A stretch of DNA of 64,000 bases from Strobilurus pachycystidiatus (Eukaryota; Basidiomycota; Agaricomycetes; Agaricales; Physalacriaceae): NCBI GenBank assembly GCA_019915135.1, contig JAHLMK010000001.1, positions 2,418,001-2,482,000 of the forward strand, given 5' to 3'. This document shows positions 1-12,411 of the stretch, piece by piece. Positions within the stretch are counted from its first letter, which is position 1, and the number at the start of each line of letters is the position of its first letter. A model generated the notes under the pieces. The model ran no database searches and was not told the DNA's origin. It saw only the letters and a program-made list of their open reading frames with translations. Both the position numbers and the translations under genes were made by a program.

Positions 1-882
1 CATGATGGATACACCAGCTTTGAGGGGAAGAAGATCCGTCCTGTCGTGACTACCGCCTAAACGCTGCGTCAGTGTTGGAGGTTACCTCTGTCGAAAATCC
101 AACTTGCCTTCGGGAAATATGCCAATGCTGCCATCGTTTTGTAGACACTCATAGACATACCGGTACATCTCCTGTTGATCGACGAACGGTAGCTTCTTGA
201 ACTCGATTCCAGCCTTCCCCTCTGCTTCGAGCTCAGCAACTCTGTCGCGAAATTTGGTTGTTCCTTTTTCTCCGCCAAATTCTCGTTTGACGCGGAGCTC
301 CGTGTCTGAGATGACTTCTACAACTTCGGCAATGAGGGATCCAAGGTATTTGGGCAGCAGAATCTGCATTCGAGGTGCCAATTCCTCCGTGAACCGAGTT
401 CCAACACCGAGGACGAGGCACGGGTCATTGGGAGATAGTCGAACGGTACCGGTACCGGGACTGGCCGAATCTGCTGCTCGAGCGACAGGGACTACCAGAG
501 CCGATAAGAATGCTATTGAAGAGGGAGAGGCAAAGATCCACGCACTACTCTCCATCAAGCGACTAAAGAAACCCACGGCCTTGCGCTTCATACTCTTCGC
601 AGCAGTGAGGAATTGGACATGGCGGTGGCTCTCCTTGTAAACCTCGAGACTGAGCAATAAGGGATCCAAGAACTGACAAACTTGAGTATTCTCTCCAGAC
701 AAACGGGAGTCCGTGCTACGCACTTGGTTATTATGTGGGGCCCCAACGAAGATAGCCGGTCCAGCTTTTGGAATATTGAACGCGCCACGCGGCCTAACTT
801 CACGAAAGAAGATTTGGGTAACGATACGCCAGAAGAGCATAGCAGCATCATAGCTGAGATGCGATTGCTTGGGCTTGGCCAT
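1..882 (-). CDS. SCT1: Glycerol-3-phosphate/dihydroxyacetone-phosphate acyltransferase, 3' end off the left edge
   Basis: This ER-membrane enzyme family acylates glycerol-3-phosphate at sn-1, the first step of phospholipid and triacylglycerol synthesis. The start is the ATG at 882, followed by a helix-rich N-terminus. The acyltransferase block I reads APHNNQFLDP once the intron 673-723 is removed; it carries the family's conserved His and Asp. Removing the second intron (492-545) joins MES to IPVARA. The third intron (57-107) has a GC donor; its removal gives the conserved FPEGGSHDRTDLLPLKAG block. The gene continues beyond base 1, so the C-terminal membrane part is missing. Yeast has two paralogues, SCT1 and GPT2; the sequence here does not tell which is closer. 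Confidence 0.88.
57..107 (-). other. GC-AG intron in the acyltransferase gene
   Basis: The donor is GAAG|GCAAGT and the acceptor TTTAG (51 nt), with a CTGAC branch-point-like sequence about 12 nt before the acceptor. Only this splice keeps FPEG joined in frame to GSHDRTDLL. The nearest GT donor would leave a 29-nt intron. Confidence 0.75.
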
Positions 883-1073
883 GACGGCAGGAGGCAGAAG
901 GCAAGTTGTTTCTCCTAATAGTAATTGACAGGTCCCTCCGTCATCCGCTTACTCTTTAGTTGCCGGGCATCTGTGATGGACAAGAGTTACAGAATCATTG
1001 AAAAATGCAATGTGTACAGTATGTAGTGCAGATGATGATAAAGCAGACAATGCGTGATGAGAGAAGAAAAGGA

Positions 1074-4000
1074 CTACATCGAGGTCTTGGAGATAGACGG
1101 AGTAATTCGTGCAGAGTCCGTACTAGATCTATACTGGAACAGATTGTGCAGCTTGGACAATCGATCCTGGTTGTCTGGAAGCTCACTCTGCAACGAGCGA
1201 CGAGGCGAGGTCGGTGATCTGGGCGACGACTCTACGCTTCGACGGAGATCTACACTTCGCCTGGTCTCCAGGCTCTGTCGCGTGTCGAGACTCTGGCGGG
1301 CGGAGAGTGGCTCCCTTCGATTCTCTAACTCTGAAAATCCAGCTTGAGGTCAAACAGACAGTACAAGCGCGAGAAAACTCACTATCAAACGCGTCCAAAA
1401 CAGCTACGTCTCTTTCCCTGTCTTCGGCCGCGCGACTAGCCAGTGCTCGAGTAATATATTTGCGGAAGGCTGCGCCAGTTGACTCAAGCATCTTGTCGAC
1501 CCTGGGTCGCTTGCTTGGGTGTGCCTTCAAGAAGTGGTGCAGTTCTGTGATGCCCTCTTTGTGTAACGCCCCCGTCGTTTCGCTCGATATGTGACCGATG
1601 ATTTCAAGGAGTTGAGCGTCGGGGTCAGGCTCTTCAGATATCGGTGAATGAGAGTGTGCGCCGTTGCCATTGCCGTTCATTGAGTTCACGCTGGGACTAG
1701 TGCGATGACTGGGCGCGGCAGAATTTCGCGGAGAGGTAGTTTCTGAGGCAGTTTCCTGAGGTGACATGGGTCTGCTAGATGCTGTAGACAATGGGCGTGT
1801 GGCGGGATCTGGCTCCATGTCAACCAGTTGTTGCTGTGCCTCAGGTGCTGGCTTGGTGGCAGAGTTGAGAATCCGATAGACGTAGGGATATACAATGGTT
1901 GCCGAAGGATCGTCAAACGAGGCTGAAAGGAGATCGTAGACGTCATCCCCATAATGCGCTGTTTGGTTGGCTTAGGGTCTGAACATATTCGTACAGGGCA
2001 AGGCACTCACCAACGACATGTTGGATGATCACCTTGATGGTCCTGAGAGGCATATCACCACACGGAACTTTATTTGTAGCTCTGGCCCGCCATTCATTGG
2101 GAGGAACTGACTGGAGGAAGTGTTCAATCGTGGGGAACAATTCCACCGGGTCCAGCTTCTGCTCCGTCAGATCCTGCGGAATACTGCGCGCCAACTTCCA
2201 AACACACTTCAAGACCAGCTCCGCGACCTTGGCCTCCCGTGAGCCCGGTGCAGTTCCATTGCTCGGGAAAGGTTTGACGACCTGGAGCAGCAGGACAAAT
2301 AGTGCCCTGTCACATAATTGGTATACTTTGACGAGATCAGAAACAAACTGACGCACTTGAAGATCGACATCCTTCTTCCTGTCGCGAAAAGTCGCAAGAT
2401 GATCATGTTGATGAATCGCGAGAGGTCTTTGACCTTTTTCACAGGGCTATCGTCAGTCTCTAGCAGCCGAAGCGTGAGCTCCTCTAACAGTGAAGTCAAG
2501 ATATCGACGGTCAAAGACTCGGCTAGGAAGGCATGGTCGCAGAAATTATTCAACGTCTGGATCAAGTGCTTTGCAAGTCGGAAATTCTCTTCCAGAATGA
2601 GCTCATCTTGGCGTTCGAAGACATGGGCCATCTGTAAGGTTATGGTCTCCACGAGACCCTCGGCGTGTTCAGCGAGATCTCTGTAGGCAGAGCCACCTTC
2701 GGAACCAGCAGAGAGTATGCGCTGCACTTTCTTCAGAGCATCCACGCTTCGTGAAGGATCGCTACTGAGTATACTCGATATCGTGACAGTGATGTCAGGT
2801 GTATCTTCGACTGCATGTGGCGGCGGTAAGGCTGGCGCTCTATGGCTATAGGTTTGGGGTGGCTCCTCTTCTTCAACGGTCTCGGGCTCAGGCTCGTCAC
2901 GTACGGGCAGTGCGAAATGTGATCGTGGGCGACCTAGACGAGATGGAAGCATTGTTTTCGGTCGACCAACGGCTGTGGGAGAGGAAGGAGTCGGTTGTGC
3001 TCTGGCTATTCGCGATGGAGAGGCGGGTCTTTGAGTAACCGCAGGCGGCGACAAAGGCCTCATAGCTGGAGACACAGGTCGTGCGAGCTTCGAAGGCCCG
3101 GGACTACCGGGGCGCGGCAGTCCGCCGAAGCGAGAAGCTCCTGCAGGCGATCCAGGCCTAGGTATGCCAGGCAGCCGCGAGGTTGCGACAGGAGACTCTG
3201 GGCGTGACAGTCCCCCGATTCGAGGGCCTGCAGCCGGAGATCCCGGGCGCGGTAGCCCAGTCAGACGCGCAATCTGCGGTGGAGGTATCGGTTCGACGTT
3301 TTCATGTGTACTTGGCCCCGCAACGCGTCGTAAACGCTCTTCTAGCTGTGTCTTGTCCTTCGGAGAGAGTGGCCCAATTATGGACCACACCTTCTCACCT
3401 ACAAGCATATAACCCTCACTAATGGAACAGTCAAGAGCCAGCAAAACGTATGAGATATCTAACCGCACCTGATGGCACCCAATGCGGATTTGCGAACCGA
3501 CGAATCCTTGTCGGCTATCAATTTGCCTAGCACCGGGAAAGCTTTCGTCGGCTCGCAAGCACCCATGCCGGACTTTCTGAGAATTCCTGCAATCTCATCC
3601 AAGGTTCCCTGACGTGTCTTTGCCACTTTGGACTTCAGCCCATAGTCTAGGAGCAGCTGGAAAACCCTGCTGTATGCGTACACCTTGGGTAGGCTCTGGA
3701 TGATCTGTTGCACTCGAACACGTACTTGTTCGCGCGCATCGCCAAGCTACCAAGAAGATGAATATTGGTAGAAGCATGGTATATGGAGCAAACCTTGTAT
3801 ATGAAGGTCGGAATGAAACAGAGTGCTTCGTTGTCCGTCAGTTGCTGGTTGGTCGCTCGGAGAAATGCCAGGACTGTCTCCACGAGTTCGATGCATTTGG
3901 ATATCACGTTGGACTGGGGTTCATGAGCCTTGATCGAGGCATACTTGAGAGGTAGATCGAACATGGCCAAGCATATACGCTCCAGCTTCTCGTCCCCCGA

Positions 4001-7000
4001 TTGTGCAGAGTTGTAGAAATCACACAAGGTGGTGATACCTGCGACATGGTCATTCACAGCATTGTGATCGTGACTGAACAGGCGCGCCACCAACTCCTTG
4101 GACGCGTGTGGTTCCATCTGAGCTTGCAGCGCCTCGGCCAGATCTTTACGGGTCGGGCCGTTCTCATTGATCCATTTCGAAGAATCTTTGCCGCAGCGAG
4201 TCTTCCGACTGTCAGGATTGGTCCCTGTGAGAGGAAGATTACTGGAAGACGCGGATTCCTCAACAGCAGCGGGCTTCGCCGGAGCAGATGTTCCGCCCGG
4301 ACGCTTGAGACCAGCAGGTGCTTTGGAGATTCGCGATGTAGTGAGTTCGGGAACACTGTCTGAACGAGATTCGGGGCGGCTTCCCCCTTGAGGAAGCTTG
4401 CGTCTCATACCAAGCAATTTGCTACCGGTCTTGGGTGCAGCTGATGGGGGAGGCGATTCAGGTGGTGGAGAGGGGGTCGCCACTGGGGCTGCCTTGGGAG
4501 CTGCTTTGGTAGGTTTGGGTGGAGGAGCTGCCGGAGCGGCACTCTGGCGAGCCGCTTGGATGAGAGGAACAGCGCTTCCTCGCGAAGCTGGCTTGAGCGA
4601 GTTGGCTTGCTGCATCACATAGTCAAAGCCACAACAAGCGATCAACGTCGGAAGAAGAGTGACCGCTCCTTTGCGCACGTCCCCGTTACGATCATCTAGA
4701 CACGCGACAACGGGAGGAGCCATCGTGCTGAGATCAAGCGACGCGTCAGGAGGATGTTCCTTGAACCACTCGTTGATCCAATTCAGGAGGGTTCCCTTCT
4801 GCATGGGGTTCGTAGTTTCCATACCAGAGTGTATTCCGGGAACCAATGATTCAAAGCTTTCGCACGCAGTGGCGATGGCAGTCAACGCTTGCAAGGCTGC
4901 AGTCCGGACATGTACTTTTTGGTCTGAAAGCACAGTGGTGAGGGGATGGACGAAGAAGCGATTCTGTTTTTCGAACGGTCTGCCCATGCCCGTCGCGATT
5001 CTGGCGACGATGTCAAGCGCCAGCAATTGAACGGCTTTATTCGTGTCGGTGACGCGTGCTTTCAGAATCCCCGAGATTTCACCTGTCATAAATTAGTGGT
5101 GTTCCAAAATGCTTCTATCAGATTGGGACATCCTTACCCATACTGGGCTTGAGACGCTTGTTGCTACCCTGGTCAAGGATCGCCTGGAGCGCTTCGAGGG
5201 CTTCTTTCTTCGTCTTCCAGGCATCACTCTTGGCATCAGCGAGTATTGTTGTCCCTTTCATGAGTCCATCGATTTCTACGCGTGGGAAGAGATCGTCCAA
5301 TGCGTCATCACCTCCAGATGCGGCAGCTCCGCCAGACGAGGTTGGAACGTTAGCAACATCAGCGGAAGTGCGCGTTGGCTCCGGAGGGGAGGTACCCTCA
5401 GTCTTGTCGAACTCCGACGTGATCGTATTAAGCAGTTGGGGGTTGAGGTCTTGGATAAGATCCTTGATGCCTGAGTACAATGAGCTCGATGCATGCAAGA
5501 ATTGGGGGTGAATTTGCTTACTCGGTCCAGCGAAGAGTTTGACCGTCACCATCGCTTTCGTGGCGCTGGTTCTGACTGCAGCATTGGAATTCTGAAGCGC
5601 TACCTTCAAGAAGTCTATGAGGCTGCGTAGCGAGACTCCAGCAATCCCAAAATCTGTCAAAGAAGCGTTGATCCATGTTATGGCATCGGCCAGCACCTTG
5701 GGCGCTTTCTGTTTGGATAGTGGCTCATACGCTGGAGAGAATGTCAGAAAAAAACATTGTGATAGAAGTCAGATGCAAGGGCAACCTTGGTTGAGAACGA
5801 ATTGGAGAGAGGTTCGTTCGGCGAAGGCAACGAGCGCATCGCCGGCGGGTTTCTTCAATTTCAGATCACCCAGTTTCTCGCTCATGTGGGGCACACAAAG
5901 AGCAGCGCATGATCTTCCAAATGAAGGACATCTCTCGGCCAGCGTTGCGCAAACACCATAAATCTTGGCGGAGACCTGACAACAAGGTGGGCTTAGGCAC
6001 GACGTGATGTTTCGCGGATCTGACCAACCTGGAAATTCTTGTCGGACCAGCCTTTCTTGGCCAAGGCTCGGATCAGCACCTCTGCGTCGATTTCGTCGAC
6101 AGCGCCGTCTACCCAAGTAGCCAACTCTTCCAACGCCGCAATACGCGTCTTCCAGTTGGCATCAGCAAAATCAGTGAGAATCGAGCCTGGAATCTGCTCA
6201 GCTGCGAGAGCCTCAGCGTCTTCGGGTGTGTGCTTGTATTTGAATGTATCCAAACTCCCGGGCGCGCTTGGAGCTGCCTTTGATGGTTTCGAGGTTGCTG
6301 CTGCTGCCGGAGGCAACTTCTTCGGAGCTGCTGCTGCAGGTGCGGCGGATGCACCAGAAGCGGCGCCACCTTTGGCCTATCACAGCGAGTGAGCTCTTTC
6401 TTGTAGAAGTTTAGATCATTGAACGGACCATGAGACGCGCAGGGGGCTTCGCGACTTTCTTCGGGGGCGGAGGCGGGGAAGCTTCAGAAGCGTCATCTGT
6501 GACCGGAGGAGGCTTTGATGCGGGTGCAGCCTTCTTCTTCGCCGCTCCTGCAGGTGGCGGGGCAGCTTTGGCAGCGGCTTTGGGAGGACCACCGGATCCA
6601 AGTTTGCATTTAACTGTCGCCTTCTCAAAAGCTTCCTTGATTTTCGCTTTCCGGACATCTGCCAGGCTTTCCACGACTGCATTGAGCGGACGCTCTCCCA
6701 CCATCTTCATCAAGGTCCCAATGCAGACTGCGGCCTCATTTCGAGCGCCTTCATGACCGTCTTCTAGAAGAGCGACGAGAGAGTCAGCAAGAGGTTTGAT
6801 CTGGGCTTGTTGGATCGGTGCAGTTGCAGTAGCCAAAGATCGTCCCAAGAACTTGAGGGTGCCTTCCTTAACTTGTGGGTTTTTGTGTGCGAGCGCAGCA
6901 CCGAGATCGGGGATGATATCAGTCAAAGTTGTCTGAAAATGATTACATTGATGGTACAGTCGTGGTGACAATGCAAACTTACCGTTGAGAATATTGCATC

Positions 7001-8343
7001 CAAAGCCACGCCAATGGCGTCGGTGACGTTAGCCTTCCTCTCCTTGAGCCTTTCCAGCATCGGCGGTACAACAGTTTCGTGATATTTGGCGAAGGATGTC
7101 ATGAGGCCTTTCGCGAGGTGCTCCATACACACGGCTGCAGTCATGACACAGTTGATGTTTGCGTCGGACTGTATGCGTGTAGCCAAAGACTTTGCGAGTT
7201 CGCCTAGTTCGGACGCTTCCTTTATACGGGGAGTGGAAGACAAGAGAGTCGCGACTTCGTCTAGTACCTCTTTGCGATCCTTCCATTTGGATGAGGCGAG
7301 GGATGTTTGTAAGGAAGCGGGTAATTTGGGAACGACATCGACAACTTCCGCGAACTGACGCGGATCCATAGGGGGTTCTGGAGCAGACAGTAAGCGACAC
7401 AGCACGCCATCGAATCACTGACACGCACCTTCCTCGGCATCATCAACCTCACCATCAGCAGTCCCATCGTCCCCAGCGGCCTCGGCTTCTCTGGCGCCTG
7501 CGCGCGTCATTCTGTCGGGCTTGAGAGTGCCCTTCCCTTTCCCGTCTTTCTCTAATGATTCGAACGATTCATTCAATTCCTTTACTTGGACGGGCTTTAG
7601 GTCGGCCAACCATGGTACGATTCCTGGGCCAATGTACTGGTAGATGATTTGGGCAAGGGTGGTTCCCTCGGCGCGTACTGTCTTGTCACTATGTGAGAAT
7701 ATCTTGGGCAGGACCTTGAGAATGGGAGGTGGGGGCGTGACTTGGATACCAAATGCACTGCCCAATGTATTCAGAATCGAACGATGGAGGAAATGGAATG
7801 TGCGTTACCGGAGGACCTCTCTTAGAGCCAACACGCATCCAGACACCGTCTTGGGCTGCTTGGCGCCGAGACCCACTATGAGGTCGTTCTATTTGCGAAT
7901 GAGCGATTGGATGGATAAGATGGACATAGCAGACACACCACGACGCCTGTGCCACTGTTCTCAACTTCAGTGTACTGCAGAGCCAGTTCGACGGCGTGTG
8001 CCTTGGTGCCCGCCCGCGACGATCCATAGCACTTGTCCACAAGGGCCGGCATCACTGTCTCCCGCGTCTTCGCTGCCGTCTCTCCAGCGAACTTGACAAA
8101 GCTGACGAGGCACTCAAGGCCCTTTTCCTGCGCGACAGCATTGGAATCGGTGGCAATCTTTTTAAGGGTCTCGGGGTTGTTGGCATATGGCTTGAAGGCG
8201 GGATCGTTGTCGGACGCGGTGTTTTGGAAAGTTTTGACAAGTGACTCGTATGCGCTGACGCGAGCCTTCCAGTTCTTGTGTCCGAGTCTGTCTGAGACTG
8301 GTAGGGAGGAGAAATCCTCCTCTGGCGGAGGGGGGCCATCCAT
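1074..8343 (-). CDS. STU2: XMAP215/Dis1/Stu2-family microtubule polymerase with five TOG domains
   Basis: This family catalyses tubulin addition at microtubule plus ends and works at spindle poles and kinetochores. I place 13 introns; after splicing the protein is about 2,200 residues. From the N-terminus there are TOG1 (starting LGHKNWKARVSAYESL), TOG2 (SSKWKDRKEVLDEV), TOG3 (DANWKTRIAALEEL), TOG4 (SDAWKTKKEALEAL) and TOG5 (ENGPTRKDLAEAL), separated by Ala/Pro/Lys-rich linkers. A 15-residue proline/serine repeat and a helical C-terminal domain (MPLRTIKVIIQHVV) follow. The last intron (1331-1382, donor GTGAGT) moves the reading frame so that the protein ends DRLSKLHNLFQYR..., stopping at 1074. 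Yeast relatives have two TOG domains, so the layout resembles the animal form. The start is the ATG at 8343. Confidence 0.93.
3079..3258 (-). repeat. Four 15-residue GLPRPGSP-type repeats in the TOG-protein linker
   Basis: The linker after TOG5 contains four degenerate tandem units of about 45 bases. Each begins GLPRPGSP or a close variant (GLSRPESP, GIPRPGSP) and ends in SR or PR plus a small residue. Each unit carries one Ser-Pro and basic residues, as expected of a microtubule-binding linker open to proline-directed kinases (inference). Confidence 0.8.
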
Positions 8344-8534
8344 GGCTCACTCAGAGTCACTGGCGTCGAGAGCAAAGCTTGAATCAGACACGTGATCTGT
8401 CCGAACAACTTCAACATTGATTTTGTACTACTATGTACTACTATTATATCAACAAATGCAAGGTCGACTGTTATGCAGCTGGGATATGCATATAATACCA
8501 TAAGCGTGCTGCGATGCCGTTGGTTGTTTTAGTC

Positions 8535-9429
8535 TCAATTAGCCTCCTTCCAATCTCGACGCTGTTCATCTTCCTTCAACTTGGACTTCCTGCTTCCCTC
8601 TCGAGTGCCGTCTCAGATTTCAGATCCAATGCCGCGGCTGTATCTCATCCCTGAGATCGTTCTAGCTTCGTCCCAACTAGCTTGAGACCTTCTACATAGC
8701 TCTCCGAGAAGATGACCGGTACTAGCTCAAAGCAGATGGCTTGTTTCGCACCTTCATCACACTGTGGCCAAGTCCTTTGAACGCTGGTCTTCGACGGGAT
8801 GACATGGGAAATCGTTGCTTGCGTAGTAAAGTTGATCCCAGTCGCTGAGCCGACGAGCAAAGAATGTCAGAAGGAATGGTCCAGAAGGGAGCTATGGTGG
8901 GACCTCACCAGCGAGTACTAAGGGCAGCTGTAGCATCATCAGAAGGACGCGGCAATGCGGAAAGCCAGCGAACGAAGCCAGCAAGATTAGCATCGAGTTT
9001 CTCCAGAACGTCCCAGATGTCTTCCAAGCTTCAAGTAGTGTCCAGCCGTTTGCGTGTCTCCCTGGACCGTCTTGATTTGATGCTAATCGAGCAGCGTTGA
9101 AAGCATCGAGTTAGGTATAAGCTTCCACCGTCGCTAACGTCAACATCACACTTCCAGGTCATGAGCATAGAGGAAAAGGCGATCTCTGAGCGACGACAGT
9201 TCTCCGTGTAATGCTAGCGTGCAGCCACAATATGCAGAATGGCGTGCATTTCAAAATTGAAGCCGAGTCGTCATTTGATAAGATAGAGGCGACATTAAGG
9301 AAGACGCGACCAGTCAAGTAGATTCCACATAGAGATCAAGCTTGAGACTCAGAATGGAGACTGTCACAGAGAGAAAGGGAAAGAAACTGGAAAGAATTTC
9401 AATTTACCTGAGGCAGGGAAAGCGGACAT
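8535..9429 (-). CDS. Possible small multi-exon gene, unresolved
   Basis: I do not recognise a family. Between the TOG gene and NOC3 the minus strand has several coding-like stretches in different frames joined by plausible splice signals. A possible start at 9429 (MSAFPAS) is followed by an intron with donor GTAAAT and acceptor GACAG. Near 8920-9030 a frame reads WDVLEKLDANLAGFVRWLS and ends at a GTGAGG donor. A later frame reads ICFELVPVIFSESYVEGLKL, and two possible C-terminal tails end in stops at 8576 or 8535. No single exon chain without a stop could be assembled by eye. It may be a rapidly evolving small protein or a decayed gene. The limits are approximate. Confidence 0.3.
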
Positions 9430-9499
9430 AACGCAGATTGGCCACGTGGAGCTGCTCCTAGGCTAGGGTTTTGTAAAATACTCTTCGTTCATTGCGGTC

Positions 9500-12203
9500 A
9501 TGAAAGCTGGAAAACGGTCGGGTCCTCCTCTGCAGGTAGGAGGGTCATGAGAATCTTACTTTCAAAACTTATACATCCAACAGCAATCGGCGAAACGCAG
9601 AAAAACTACTTCGAAATCACATCCGCCAAAACCCAAAGCTGACAAGGGAAAAGAAAAGGCGTCAGACCGTCTCGTTATTCCAATTCCCGGCGCAGATGCC
9701 GACGACGACGACTCAAATTTATCAGATCAAGATCTTGACGTGCTTGAGAATTATGGCACCGCAGCGGGATTTCTGAAGAATTTGGACCGCACCGGCATTT
9801 CACGGTATGTCAACAAGTCTGCGCCAGGTTACATTGGCTGTGCTCACGAAACCCCAGGAGCAAAAAAGAAACAGCCCGTCTACATCAGATTCAAAAACCA
9901 ACACGTCCCAAAGCCGATACGGAAGACTTACCATCCTTACACTCTGACTCTGATGGGGACGACGAATCTTGGAGCTCTGGTATCGACGATGAAGACATCG
10001 CTTCTGCTGGAGATACTTCCGAGCCGGACGTTGCATCTGAAGATTCCGATGCCGAAATGCCCTACGAGACTGCTCCTCGTACTTCACGCGTCTTCCGTGA
10101 TTCCGAAAAATCCGTCGTCCAGCGACTTCCCATCAAACTGGTGGACGGAAGCATAAAATCCATGGGCCCAAACCACGCTGTGGCAGAGTCGGACACGGAA
10201 GAGGAAGAGGAAGCAGCAGAAGCTCCTCCAGTACCCTCTACCTCATACAAACGCGAGGATATCTCTACGGGTGCTCGTTTCGGTCGCGCGTCTGTTGTGG
10301 ACGTGATAACCAGAGGCTCTCGCAAAGCGCGTATTCAAGAGGCAAAGGACCAGATCGCAGGCATCTGTCAAGACATAGTCGCAGAGCCGGAGATGAGTGT
10401 ATGTGCGAACGACTCTGCCTGCATCCTTGCTCATCCGCATAACCTAGTTGGGTCTATTGAGGCGCCTACACGTCTTTGCTTCCGCGACGGTGACAAGTAC
10501 CAGTCATTCAGAGCCAATCAAAAACGACCCCATGATCCGGAAGTTGGCCATCTTGTCCCAGCTTGCCGTCTTTACGGATATCATACCAGGATACCGGATA
10601 CGTGCTCTGACAGATCAAGAGAAGTCGGAGAAAGTCAGTCAGCAGGTAACACGTACTCGCGAATGGGAGCAGGGCTTGGTCGGTGTTTACCAAGGCTATC
10701 TTCGCATATTAGAGACCGAGTTGAGAGGTTCGTCAATAACTCATCCGATTGTTCAGCTGCTAATCTCTTGCGTAGCTCGAAGTGAACTCGCCGATGCATC
10801 CCTCCAGTGTCTATGCATACTGTTGAAGAAGGCGACACACTTCAATTTCGCGGTCAACATCATGGGGTGCGTCGTGGGGAAAGTCAGCAAAAAATCGTGG
10901 AATAAAGTATGTGAGAAAGCATGTGTGTTATCATTCTGCAACTGACGGTTCTCCTAGTCCTCTGAATTGTGCATTGACGCTGTCATACATGTCTTTCGCA
11001 ATGACTTGACCGGGCAACCTTCGCTTGAACTGGTTCGTTTATTGAACAGGATGATCAAGGAGAGACGATACAACATCCATCCCAACGTTCTATCATGCCT
11101 GCCTTTCCTGCGCTTGAAAACAGAGCTGTCCGTAAGGGCCTCGGATTCTAAAACGGACAGGCCAGCTCCCGCGAAGAAGAACGGCAAGCGTGCAACGGGG
11201 GCTTCCAGAAGAAAGATCGGAGATGCACCGCACGTCAGCAAGAAGAATGCCAAAGTCTTGAAGGAGAACAAGGAGATCGAACGCGAGTTTCGAGAAGCTG
11301 AGGCCGAGGTTGACCGCGAACAGCGAGCGTCCACGGTGAGTTGACTCCGTCTCTGAACCGAATGTCTTATCGAAACGGACTGCAGCAAACCGAGACTCTC
11401 AAACTGCTCTTCGTTCTGTACTTCAGTATCTTGAAGTCGACGCATTACACCCCACTGCTTCCGAGCGCTCTTGAAGGCATATCCAAGTTTGCCCACCTGG
11501 TCAATATAGATTTTTTCAAGGATCTGATGCAGGTCCTGAAAAAGCTAATCGAGGACGAGGACGACGAGGCCGAAGGCGAAGGCGAGCTCCTTTCATCGAC
11601 TCATCGCAGGTTATTGTGTATCATCACTGCCTTTGATCTTCTTTCTGGTCAAGGCGAGTTTCTCCATCACTGGTTGCGTGATGCGTTTCTTATGCTTTCA
11701 CAGGCGAGGCACTCAACATTGACCTCAGTGATTTCGTATCACACCTCTATACCATAATACAGCCCCTCAGTTTAGCCTCGGACATTGACAGGCCGATACC
11801 CGAGCAAGGGGGCGGATCGTCATCTCTAGCAAACAAACTCTTCCGCGCGCTTGACATCGTGTTCTCGCCGCGCTCTTTCGGTGCAGCCGCACCTTCCTGG
11901 CGCTCAGCTGCGTTCGCGAAACGGCTACTCGGTGCCTCTCTACACTGGCCTCCCCCGCTGGCGCTTCGTTCTCTTGATTTCGTCAACGGCCTCATACTCA
12001 AGGACGAGCAGCTGGAAAATCTCTTGTTCACTGAAGAGCGAAGTCTCGACGGCGTATATCGTCCTGACATTGATGATCCCCAGTTGTCGAATCCTTTCGG
12101 GACGTCGTTCTGGGAGCTTTATACGTTGCGGGAGAATCATTATGACGACAGAGTTCGTGAGGAGGCTCGCAAGATCATAGTGCGAGCGCAAGGAGGTCGT
12201 TGA
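9500..12203 (+). CDS. NOC3: Nucleolar complex protein 3 (Noc3)
   Basis: Noc3 works with Noc2 in intranuclear maturation and export of 60S ribosomal precursors, and in yeast also in replication licensing. The start is MKAGKRSGPPLQ at 9500. A basic, then acidic N-terminus holds the conserved LENYGTAAGFLKNLD, followed by the NOC3 domain (TRTREWEQGLVGVYQGYL) and the C-terminal CBF-type domain (SGQGEALNIDLSDFVSHLY, then FGTSFWELYTL). I place seven introns: 9536-9583, 9805-9857, 10399-10447, one at about 10728-10775 (joining ELR to ARSELADAS), 10907-10957, 11336-11385 and the GC-AG intron 11654-11703. The protein is about 780 residues. It is convergent with the TEA-factor gene. Confidence 0.93.
11654..11703 (+). 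other. GC-AG intron in NOC3
   Basis: Donor CAAG|GCGAGT, acceptor TTTCACAG, 50 nt. This splice yields SGQGEALNIDL, which fits the family block. A GT donor six bases upstream would drop two residues (QG). Confidence 0.65.
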
Positions 12204-12411
12204 CGTATCGTAGGGATATGGATATACAACAAGCGTAACTAGGTTAATGGATACAGTTCGTACTATCGTCGTAATCTGAGGTGCAAGTCATGTATGCACA
12301 TGCCTCAAGTCGAGACATAATTAAAGTACACATCCAACGAATTATGGATAGGCAATAATGGAAAATACAGTAACGCACAGAGTTAGATAACAGGGTATCA
12401 TCCAGAAATAA

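Noticed and set aside
1183..1400. TOG-gene end at 1183
   Set aside because: That frame reads through a perfect GTGAGT donor. Splicing 1331-1382 gives a longer, more family-like C-terminus ending at 1074.
2209..2370. A frameshift in the C-terminal part of the TOG gene
   Set aside because: The apparent frame change is explained by a 50-nt intron with donor GTGCGT and acceptor GACAG, giving SIFKALFVLLLQVV.
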